DNA of 57,094 nt from positions 48,855-105,948 of the forward strand of contig JALHHH010000008.1 of NCBI GenBank assembly GCA_022837485.1. The letters are read 5' to 3'. The translations under genes and the position numbers were made by a program. The notes under the pieces are model-generated. The model saw nothing but the letters and a program-made list of their open reading frames with translations. It had not been told where the DNA came from and ran no database searches. Below are positions 41,078-48,602 of this stretch, in pieces. Source of the stretch: Bacteroidales bacterium (GTDB lineage: Bacteria; Bacteroidota; Bacteroidia; Bacteroidales; Lentimicrobiaceae). Numbering within the stretch: position 1 is the first letter of the stretch; each line of letters begins with the position of its first letter.

Positions 41078-41682
41078 GGATCTTGAAGCAGCTCTTATAC
41101 GGTATCTTCCGGGTGAGTGTGTGCCGGTCATTCTGAACTGGTTCAACATTCATCCCGTGGTTTTGCGCATCAGCAGGAGCCGCCGCAGCAAGCTCGGAGA
41201 TTTCAGGGGTGGTATCAGGCTGACTCCGCCGGTGATTTCTGTTAATCACAACCTCAACAAATACAGCTTTCTGGTGACGCTCCTACACGAGATGGCACAT
41301 GCGGAAGTGTTCTTTACACACCGTGGGCAGGCAAAGCCCCATGGTTCTTGGTAAAACCTTTCGGGATGAAAGCACGCTGCCCGATGACTTCAGGCATGCT
41401 TTTGCAGCCTATCTTGAAAATCCGTCTGCATCCAGCACAACCAATGCAAGGTTGTCGGAAGTGCTCCGCAGATACGATCCGCCAGGCCTTACCTCCCCGC
41501 TCTCAGAGCTGGAGGAAAATGCTTTTTTTGTCATCCCCGGCGGAAGAGTCTTCAGGAAAGGAAAAAAAATGCGTACCCGATACCGCTGCGAATGCCTTAA
41601 CAATAAACGAATTTATCTTTTCAGTCCGCTGGCTGAAATTTTACCTGTTGATGAACCGGGCAGAACCGGTTCCCAAACGTGA
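41064..41682 (+). pseudogene. SprT-like zinc metalloprotease gene, frameshifted
   Basis: The first frame (41064-41354, 96 residues) has the SprT-like helix and HEMAHAEVFFTHRGQAKPHG, the HExxH-H zinc signature. It stops at a TAA at 41352-41354. The second frame carries on from about 41350 with KTFRDESTLPDDFRHAF and a C-terminal strand set, YRCECLNNKRIYLFSPLAE. Joining them needs a net +1 shift (skip one base, or a two-base deletion in the gene) within about 41345-41353. Intact SprT-like proteins have PHG followed by EWK and a TF-type segment. It is probably a real mutation or an assembly error; programmed frameshifting is less likely. SprT-like proteins act on DNA-protein crosslinks or lack a known role. 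The gene is joined in order to the guanylyltransferase gene 39 bp on. Confidence 0.75.
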
Positions 41683-41721
41683 TTATTTCCTGTTTACAGA
41701 TCAATCAATCAATGAAAAGAT

Positions 41722-42813
41722 ATGAATAAAAACAACTATTGTATTATAATGGCCGGAGGCATCGGAGCCAGGTTCTGGCCCATGAGCCGGTTGCATCATC
41801 CCAAGCAGTTTATCGATATCCTTGGAACCGGCGAAACCCTTATTCAGGCAACCTTCAGCCGGTTTACAAGAGTGTGTCCTCCTGAAAACATTTACATTGT
41901 TACGAATGAAATTTACAAGGCACAGGTCCTGGAGCAGCTGCCTCAGCTTGCGGAAGATCAGGTTTTGTGTGAGCCATCGCGCCGAAATACGGCTCCGTGC
42001 ATTGCCTATGCCAATTACAGGATTCTTTCCAAAAACCCGGATGCCAATGTTGTTGTTGCTCCATCCGATCATATTATCCTTAAGGAAGAGATATTCACCG
42101 AAGTGATTACTTCCGCTCTGAAAGCTTCTGCCGAAAACGACTGGCTGCTTACCCTCGGAATTCAACCCAGCCGGCCCGATACCGGTTACGGTTATATTCA
42201 GTACGACGAAGAGGAGGTTTGCCCGAAAGATCCGCGCATACGGAAGGTGAAAACCTTTACCGAAAAACCCCAGCTTGAAATGGCCCGTCAATTTCTGGCC
42301 AGCGGCGATTTTCTTTGGAATTCAGGTATTTTCGTGTGGAGACTTAAAACCATCCTGGATGCCTTCGACAAATACCTGCCCGAAGTCGACCAGCTGTTTA
42401 AAGCCGGAACAGGCAAGTATGGAACAGCCGCTGAGGATGATTTTATCCGTAAAACCTATGCAATCTGCAAAAGCATATCCATCGACTACGGCGTAATGGA
42501 AAAGGCTTCCAACGTATTTGTCCTGGCTTCCGATTTCGGATGGAGCGACCTGGGTACCTGGGGCTCGCTTTACGATACGCGACGCAAAGACGAAAACGGC
42601 AACGCAGTGGTTGGAAACAACGTTATGCTTTACGACAGCAAAAACTGCATCGTAAACATGCCCAAAGACAAGCTTGTAGTTCTGCACGGCCTCGACGACT
42701 ACATCGTGGTGGAAGACGAAGGGGTTCTTCTGGTATGCCGTAAAGGCGACGAACAGCAGATCCGGCAGTTTGTTAACGACGTGCAGATCGAAAAAGGTGA
42801 AAAATATGTTTAA
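41722..42813 (+). CDS. manC: Mannose-1-phosphate guanylyltransferase
   Basis: This 363-residue nucleotidyltransferase makes GDP-mannose from mannose 1-phosphate and GTP. The N-terminal signature MAGGIGARFWPMSRLHHPKQF is intact, as are the VVAPSDHIILKEE and FTEKPQLEMARQFLASGDFLWNSGIF segments and the SDFGWSDLGTWGSLYDTRR region. The short form without a C-terminal isomerase domain fits ManC/GMP in Bacteroidota; the isomerase is the separate manA at 26269. It precedes the S46 peptidase by 18 bp, so they are likely co-transcribed. Confidence 0.93.
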   Translation: MNKNNYCIIMAGGIGARFWPMSRLHHPKQFIDILGTGETLIQATFSRFTRVCPPENIYIVTNEIYKAQVLEQLPQLAEDQVLCEPSRRNTAPCIAYANYRILSKNPDANVVVAPSDHIILKEEIFTEVITSALKASAENDWLLTLGIQPSRPDTGYGYIQYDEEEVCPKDPRIRKVKTFTEKPQLEMARQFLASGDFLWNSGIFVWRLKTILDAFDKYLPEVDQLFKAGTGKYGTAAEDDFIRKTYAICKSISIDYGVMEKASNVFVLASDFGWSDLGTWGSLYDTRRKDENGNAVVGNNVMLYDSKNCIVNMPKDKLVVLHGLDDYIVVEDEGVLLVCRKGDEQQIRQFVNDVQIEKGEKYV

Positions 42814-42831
42814 TCCAATCCATATCAACAG

Positions 42832-45045
42832 ATGAAAAAACTTTTATTCGTGTTCTTTTTGAGCTTCTCCCTTTTGGCCAAAGCCGATGAAGGGATGTGG
42901 CTGCCCCTGCTGATCGAGCGTCTCAACTACGTCGACATGCAGAAGGAAGGACTCAGGCTGACGCCTGAAGAAATCTACAGCATCAATCACTCAAGCCTCA
43001 AGGATGCCATCATTCAGTTTGGCAATGGCTGTACGGGTGAAATCATCAGCAGTCAGGGTCTCGTGCTCACCAACCACCACTGCGGTTATGGTGTCATACA
43101 GTCGCACAGCTCGCTGGAACATGATTATCTGGCCGATGGCTTCTGGGCTAAGAAAATGAGTGAGGAACTTCCCAACGAAGGTCTTACCGCCCGTTTTTTG
43201 GTGCGTATTGAAGATGTGACCAGCTCTATAGTAACGGAACTCAACGATGCCATGACTGAAACCGAACGCAATGCAAAAATATCCGAACTTGCAAAAGCCA
43301 TTCAGGCTGAGGCAGTTAAAGGTACTGGCTACGATGCCCGCGTTGCTTCCTTTTTCAATGGCAACGAGTTTTACCTGTTTGTTTATGAAGTCTTCCGGGA
43401 CGTCCGACTGGTAGGAGCTCCTCCATCATCCATAGGAAAGTTTGGTGCCGATACCGACAACTGGATGTGGCCCCGTCACACGGGCGATTTTGCCATCTTC
43501 AGGGTGTATACCGGTGCCGACGGAAAGCCTGCCACTTATTCAAAAGACAATATCCCGATGAAACCAAAGCATCATTTGCCGGTATCGCTCGACGGATATG
43601 AGCGCGGCGACTTCGCCATGATCATGGGTTATCCGGGAAGTACCGACCGTTACCTGACCTCATGGGGCGTAAAACTGGCAATAGACGTGAGCAATCCCAC
43701 CATCGTAAAAATCCGGGACCAGAAGCTTAAAATCATGCGCAAAGACATGGATGCCGACCGTGAGGTTTCCATTAAATACGCCTCGAAATATGCCGGTATC
43801 TCCAATTACTGGAAGTATTTTATCGGACAGACACGTGGACTGAAACGACTGGATGTGGTGGAGAAGAAAGAAGCCATTGAAGCAAAATTCCGCAACTGGC
43901 TCAGCGAGGATCCCGCCGGAAGAGCGCGGTATGCGAATGCACTTAACGACGTTGAATCTGCCTACGGGATAATCGGAAAGTATACCCTGCAGCGTTCGTA
44001 TTACATTGAATCGATGATCCGTGGTGCTGAGATATTGTCGCTGGCACAGTCGTTCGGAGGCCTGGCCAATGAACTGAAAGCCGATAAGCCTTCGGAAGAA
44101 AAGATGAACCGCATGAAAGAGTCTTTGCACAATGCAGCGGATCGTCATTTTAAAAACTACAACAAACCGACCGACCATAAACTGCTGGTGGCTATGCTCC
44201 GGATGTTCTATGAAGATGTTCCTGCTGATCAGCAGCCCGCTGCTTTCCGCCAGCTGGTTGAGAAGAACAGGGGTGATTTTGAAAAAATCGCGGCAGCGAT
44301 TTTTTCAAAATCCCTGTTTGCCGATCAGGCCGGGGTGAATGCTTTTCTTACAAAACCTTCATCCCGGGCAATCGAAAAGGATCCTGCTTACAGCCTCGTA
44401 CGCATGATGTTTGATCAGTACCGGGAAAACCAGGGCAAGCTCGACGAAGCCTATGAGAAACTGGAAAGGGGCAACCGTTTGTTTGTTGCCGGTCTGATGG
44501 AAATGGAACCCGACCGGACATTCTACCCTAACGCCAATTCAACCATGAGGCTGACTTACGGCCAAATCCTCGACTATTATCCAGCCGATGCCGTTCATTA
44601 CAGGCATTATACTACCCTGACGGGTGTTATGGAGAAAGAAGATCCCGATAACTGGGAATTTGTGGTTCCCGCCAGGCTGAAGGAGTTGTATGAGAAGAAG
44701 GATTTCGGCATTTATGCCATGAAAAACGGTGAAATGCCGGTAGCTTTTCTTTCAAATACCGACATTACGGGAGGCAATTCCGGTTCACCGGTTCTGAACG
44801 GGAAAGGCGAGCTGATCGGCCTTGCTTTCGACGGCAACTGGGAAGCCATGAGCGGCGATATCGCCTTCGAACCGGAACTTCAGCGAACCATCAGCGTGGA
44901 TATCCGGTACGTGCTCTTTATCATCGATAAATATGCCGGTGCCGGTAACATCATCAGCGAGCTGACGCTGGTCCGCGAAAAGCCGGAGACAACAAAAGAA
45001 GTACCTGCAGCAGCCGTTTCAGCTGAACCTGCTCTGGTTCATTAA
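42832..45045 (+). CDS. S46-family dipeptidyl-peptidase, DPP7-type (copy 1)
   Basis: This 737-residue periplasmic peptidase has a signal peptide (about 1-17, LLAKADE). The catalytic triad is His83 in LTNHHCGYG, an Asp in FGADTDNWMWPRH (Asp207-209 region) and Ser650 in GGNSGSPV. The S1-pocket segment reads FDGNWEAMSGD; a Gly at this point marks DPP7-type specificity for hydrophobic P1, whereas DPP11 has Arg there. These enzymes release dipeptides from oligopeptides. A short Ala/Pro-rich tail (EVPAAAVSAEPALVH) is added after the core. It lies downstream of manC in the same direction. Confidence 0.94.
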   Translation: MKKLLFVFFLSFSLLAKADEGMWLPLLIERLNYVDMQKEGLRLTPEEIYSINHSSLKDAIIQFGNGCTGEIISSQGLVLTNHHCGYGVIQSHSSLEHDYLADGFWAKKMSEELPNEGLTARFLVRIEDVTSSIVTELNDAMTETERNAKISELAKAIQAEAVKGTGYDARVASFFNGNEFYLFVYEVFRDVRLVGAPPSSIGKFGADTDNWMWPRHTGDFAIFRVYTGADGKPATYSKDNIPMKPKHHLPVSLDGYERGDFAMIMGYPGSTDRYLTSWGVKLAIDVSNPTIVKIRDQKLKIMRKDMDADREVSIKYASKYAGISNYWKYFIGQTRGLKRLDVVEKKEAIEAKFRNWLSEDPAGRARYANALNDVESAYGIIGKYTLQRSYYIESMIRGAEILSLAQSFGGLANELKADKPSEEKMNRMKESLHNAADRHFKNYNKPTDHKLLVAMLRMFYEDVPADQQPAAFRQLVEKNRGDFEKIAAAIFSKSLFADQAGVNAFLTKPSSRAIEKDPAYSLVRMMFDQYRENQGKLDEAYEKLERGNRLFVAGLMEMEPDRTFYPNANSTMRLTYGQILDYYPADAVHYRHYTTLTGVMEKEDPDNWEFVVPARLKELYEKKDFGIYAMKNGEMPVAFLSNTDITGGNSGSPVLNGKGELIGLAFDGNWEAMSGDIAFEPELQRTISVDIRYVLFIIDKYAGAGNIISELTLVREKPETTKEVPAAAVSAEPALVH

Positions 45046-45059
45046 TCGGATAATTTAAT

Positions 45060-45141
45060 AGAGGATGTCATACAGTCTGAACGAAGGCTTATACAAATAA
45101 GCCCGTATCGGCAGAAATGTAGATCAATGACATCCTCTTTT
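45060..45141 (+). terminator. Structured terminator after S46 copy 1
   Basis: AGAGGATGTCA (45060-45070) pairs with TGACATCCTCT (45128-45138) as an 11-bp outer stem enclosing a smaller hairpin (GGCTTA/TAAGCC, 45086-45103), followed by TTT and TATATTTT. The large size exceeds a plain terminator, so an RNA element is possible. Confidence 0.6.
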
Positions 45142-45245
45142 ATATTTTAAGACGGAATGCTGCACGCCTGAACTTCGGGATCGTATCCTGATGTGCTTTA
45201 TTGCCGGTTAAGAGCCGGGATCGGAGTCTTTTAACAATAACTCAA

Positions 45246-45716
45246 ATGCCAATTGAAATAGAGCGCAAGTTTCTGGTTACTTCTGCTGATTACCGCAATC
45301 TCGCTGAACCGGTACATTACCGGCAGGGCTATCTCGCCATATTGCCCGATCGTGAGATAAGGGTAAGAATAGCCGGGAAGTCGGGGTTTATCGCCCTGAA
45401 AAGCAAGCTTAGTGAAACGAAGAGGTATGAGTTTGAGTATGCCGTCCCGTTTGAAGAAGCTGTTCAGATGTATGAAATCTTCTGCAAGGGGCAGAGAATC
45501 GAGAAATACCGGTATAAAATCCCCTATGAAGGGAATTTATGGGAGGTGGATGAATACCTGGGAGATAATGCCGGTCTTGTCGTTGCCGAGGTTGAGCTGG
45601 AAGATGCAGGACAGCCTTTTGAAAAGCCTGCCTGGACAGGGCAGGAAGTAAGCAACGACGACCGTTATCTGAATGCCGCACTTTCGGTAAAACCGTATAA
45701 ATTCTGGAAAACGTGA
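45246..45716 (+). CDS. CYTH-domain protein (second canonical copy)
   Basis: This 156-residue protein has the ExExK motif at Glu4, Glu6, Lys8 (MPIEIERKFLV). Paired strand motifs REIRVRIAGKSGFIALKS, RYEFEYAVP and VVAEVELED follow. Start is the ATG at 45246, not the upstream in-frame Met at 45201, because the family always begins here. It resembles the CYTH at 11573 but is clearly diverged. The end overlaps the start of the MutS-like gene by four bases (GTGA), so the two are translated together. Confidence 0.9.
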   Translation: MPIEIERKFLVTSADYRNLAEPVHYRQGYLAILPDREIRVRIAGKSGFIALKSKLSETKRYEFEYAVPFEEAVQMYEIFCKGQRIEKYRYKIPYEGNLWEVDEYLGDNAGLVVAEVELEDAGQPFEKPAWTGQEVSNDDRYLNAALSVKPYKFWKT

Positions 45717-47506
45717 CCCGCGGACAGGTGTCGGACACATACCAAGGCATGCTCGACGGGGCGGTTAGCCTGAAAGCCGTGCAAAAGCGCCGGGCAGGAT
45801 GGTATTCAGCTGCAAGGCTGACGGCTTTCGTTGCCTCGGCAGGATTTGCTGTTGCAGCATTTGCCGGATCGCCCCTGCTGTGGTGGGTTTCAGGAGTTTT
45901 GTTTGTCTTGTTTCTGATGCTGATGGTGATGCACGAGCGCCTGAATAACCGGATTCGGTTTAATAAAGCGATAATTGAAGCATTGCAGCAGGAAACGGAA
46001 GCGGTAAACGAAAACTATTCGGCGTTCGACGGAGCTCCGGAGTTTCTTTCGAAAGCTGCTTTTGCCGCTGATCTTGATCTGTTTGGAGAGCACTCCGTTT
46101 TTCAGGCACTGAACCGCACCGCATCGCCCGGCGGGAGCAATGAGCTGGCTCGCTGGCTGCTGGAAGGACTAACGGATGCGGAAGCAATCCGGCAACGGCA
46201 GGAGGCGGTAAAAGAGCTTTCAGGCATGTACGAATGGAGAATACATTTCAGGGCACACGGATTGCTGGCAGACGAAAAAGAGAAGGCCTCGGAATCCCTG
46301 CTGTCGTGGCTTGCAATGCCACCCCTGTTCAATGGTTATCTGTTCAGTATTCTGCTGTATCTGATACCGGTTATATCCGTTGCTTCCATTGTTATGGTGG
46401 CTGCCGGTGCTATCACGGGAGGCGTCTTCCTCTTCTTTTTTCTGCTGCCGGTCGCAATTACCGGAATGTATACCGCTAAGATAAACCGCCGGCACACTTT
46501 GCTGAGTCGTAAGGTGGACCTGTTCGGAAAGTATGCGGAGCGTTTCCGGATGATCGAAGAGGGGGTGTTTAGCAGCAGCCGGATGAGGTATTTCAGTGAG
46601 AGCCTGCATTCGGGGGCTCAATCGGCAGGCCGGGGCATACATAAACTAAGCCGCATTACCGCTTCGCTTGATGCCCGTCTGAACATGATTGCGGGACTTT
46701 TGCTGAACTTTCTGTTATTGTGGGATATCCGGCAAATGCGAAGACTTGAAACATGGCAAAAAAATTTCGGATCCCTTATTCCTCAATGGTTTGAAATTCT
46801 CGAAAATACAGAAGCCTTATCGAGTCTGGGAGCTTTTTCCTGCTCCAATCCCGACTTCATATATCCGCAAATTAATCCGGATGGGCCGGTTGTTTGCGCC
46901 GAATCAGCGGGTCACCCGCTGATTCCGGAGAAACAGCGGGTTCCCAATCCGGCATGTCTTGAGCACCGGGGAGAGTTTAATATTATTACGGGAGCCAATA
47001 TGGCGGGTAAAAGTACCTATCTCCGGACGATAGGTGTAAATATGGTGCTGGCTCTTGCCGGGGCACCGGTTTGTGCAAGCAGATTTTCCTGCAGACCGGT
47101 GCCTGTGTATACAAGTCTGCGTACAAGCGACAACCTGGCGACAAACCAGTCGTATTTCTATGCTGAGTTGCTCAGACTTAAGGAGCTGATCGACCGGCTT
47201 CGCAACGGGGAAAAGTTCATCATACTGCTGGATGAAATACTGAAGGGCACGAATTCGGCCGATAAGCAATCGGGTTCCCGGGCGCTTGTTGCCCAGCTTA
47301 CGCAGATGGGAGCCTCTGGTTTTATTGCCACCCACGACCTGGAGCTGGGCCGCCTTGCCGATTCCTTCGATGGCAAGATCAGGAATTTTAGTTTTGAAGC
47401 TGAAATTGAAGGGGATGAGTTGCGCTTCGATTATACCCTTAAGCCCGGTATTGCCCGAAACCTGAACGCTACCTTCCTGATGAAACGGATGGGCATAACC
47501 ATTTAA
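45713..47506 (+). CDS. Membrane-associated MutS-like ATPase
   Basis: This 597-residue protein starts at GTG 45713. Two TM helices lie at about 36-73 and more at about 201-245. The C-terminal ATPase domain is that of MutS: Walker A GANMAGKST (Lys433), Walker B LLDEILKGT (Asp507, Glu508), and the following signature region THDLELGRLADSF. The mismatch-recognition and lever domains of MutS are reduced. Membrane MutS-like proteins occur in Bacteroidota and their role is unknown; a mismatch repair role is doubtful with TM helices. The overlap with a CYTH gene suggests a joint function, perhaps in nucleotide or polyphosphate metabolism; this is inference. Confidence 0.88.
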   Translation: MTRGQVSDTYQGMLDGAVSLKAVQKRRAGWYSAARLTAFVASAGFAVAAFAGSPLLWWVSGVLFVLFLMLMVMHERLNNRIRFNKAIIEALQQETEAVNENYSAFDGAPEFLSKAAFAADLDLFGEHSVFQALNRTASPGGSNELARWLLEGLTDAEAIRQRQEAVKELSGMYEWRIHFRAHGLLADEKEKASESLLSWLAMPPLFNGYLFSILLYLIPVISVASIVMVAAGAITGGVFLFFFLLPVAITGMYTAKINRRHTLLSRKVDLFGKYAERFRMIEEGVFSSSRMRYFSESLHSGAQSAGRGIHKLSRITASLDARLNMIAGLLLNFLLLWDIRQMRRLETWQKNFGSLIPQWFEILENTEALSSLGAFSCSNPDFIYPQINPDGPVVCAESAGHPLIPEKQRVPNPACLEHRGEFNIITGANMAGKSTYLRTIGVNMVLALAGAPVCASRFSCRPVPVYTSLRTSDNLATNQSYFYAELLRLKELIDRLRNGEKFIILLDEILKGTNSADKQSGSRALVAQLTQMGASGFIATHDLELGRLADSFDGKIRNFSFEAEIEGDELRFDYTLKPGIARNLNATFLMKRMGITI

Positions 47507-47529
47507 ACGTCCGCAGCATTGACTGACGA

Positions 47530-48450
47530 TTATCGGATCCGGATGCGCTGTATTCCGGAAGGGGCTTCTGAGGGCGTACGTTCGTAAAACCTGAACCAGT
47601 CGATTTCCATGCTTGCGGGGAAAACGGTTTCCGCATCCGGCCTTCCCGTAAAGGGAGTGGAATCGTTGCCAACACCAAGCCCGGCAATGAAATACAACTT
47701 CTCATTTACGTGCGGAAAAACCTGTTCCAGCCGGTACTTTCCCGGTCTCAGTGGGCATCGTTTTGTATTCTTAAACAATCCGCCTTTAAACCGGCTCACC
47801 TGCCACACTTTCTGATCGTTGAACCAGAAGCTGATCTGGTTGGTATCCCATTCCATGGCGTAGACGTTGAAATCACCGGACATTTTTTGTTTCAGCCGGT
47901 GACCTTTGTGGAGCATTTTACCAATCTGCCAGTTGTGGATACTGGTATGCAGGCGGTCGGGTTTTTCCATTTCCCCTTCTACGATATCGACTTCGGCTGA
48001 AAGCTGTCCGAACGTCCACAATGCCGGCCAGAATCCCATGCCTTCGGGCATGCGGCAGCGTATTTCATAACGGCCATAGCCGAACGGATGACGTGAATGT
48101 ATCATTCCGGAAGTATGCGGACGGTATTCTCCCATCCATTCTGCCTCTTCTCTTTTCGCCGTCAGATAAAGAATTCCGTTTTCAACCGAAACGTTTTCAT
48201 CCAGAAAAACCTGACCCTCGTCTCCATGGGTGCGGCAAAAAGCACAGCCATCACCACCGTCGCTGGTGTATGGATACCAGGTAATCCATTTTTTTGCATC
48301 GAGCGATGATCCGTCGAATTCATCCGAAAATGACAATACCCATTCGCCGTCCGGGCAGGGAAGCGGACGTACGATCAGGGTATCGGTTTGTGCACTTGCC
48401 GCCAGCGGCAAAACGATGAGCATTATCAGGCAATGGTTGATTTTCAGCAT
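47530..48450 (-). CDS. Glycoside hydrolase family 16 (beta-glucanase-like)
   Basis: This roughly 306-residue enzyme has a signal peptide ending LAASAQ and the GH16 catalytic motif EVDIVEGE (nucleophile and acid/base Glu on one strand). Surrounding segments FSDEFDGSSLDAKKW, FWPALWTFGQ, YAMEWDTNQISFWFND and DWFRFYE are typical. GH16 enzymes cut beta-1,3 or mixed beta-1,3/1,4 glucans or galactans; substrate unread. The ATG at 48450 is chosen (MLKINHCLIMLIV) over the upstream Met, as it gives a clean signal. Secretion is to the periplasm or surface; no sorting domain was seen. It lies downstream of a strong bidirectional terminator, so it is separately transcribed. Confidence 0.92.
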   Translation of the reverse strand: MLKINHCLIMLIVLPLAASAQTDTLIVRPLPCPDGEWVLSFSDEFDGSSLDAKKWITWYPYTSDGGDGCAFCRTHGDEGQVFLDENVSVENGILYLTAKREEAEWMGEYRPHTSGMIHSRHPFGYGRYEIRCRMPEGMGFWPALWTFGQLSAEVDIVEGEMEKPDRLHTSIHNWQIGKMLHKGHRLKQKMSGDFNVYAMEWDTNQISFWFNDQKVWQVSRFKGGLFKNTKRCPLRPGKYRLEQVFPHVNEKLYFIAGLGVGNDSTPFTGRPDAETVFPASMEIDWFRFYERTPSEAPSGIQRIRIR

Positions 48451-48544
48451 ACTGCAAGAATAGCACATTTTTAGTTAACCTGCGCCGAAAAAGGATGAAT
48501 GCTGCTGATGGGCGGAGACGGGCAAAAGCAGGGTGTTTCAATAG

Positions 48545-48580
48545 AAAATGCCTTCAACCATGTCGGGTTGAAGGCATTTT
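48545..48580. terminator. 15-bp perfect hairpin between S46 copy 2 and GH16
   Basis: AAAATGCCTTCAACC (48545-48559) pairs exactly with GGTTGAAGGCATTTT (48566-48580), with A/T-rich ends on both sides. On the minus strand it follows the S46 copy 2 stop by about 20 bases, so it is likely a terminator for that gene and works in both directions. Confidence 0.85.
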
Positions 48581-48602
48581 TATGCGGTAAAAACCGGGAT
48601 TC

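Noticed and set aside
41352..41354. Programmed +1 frameshift at TGG-TAA in the SprT-like gene
   Set aside because: No stimulatory site or known slippery codon like that of the release factor 2 gene was seen; a mutation or assembly error is simpler.
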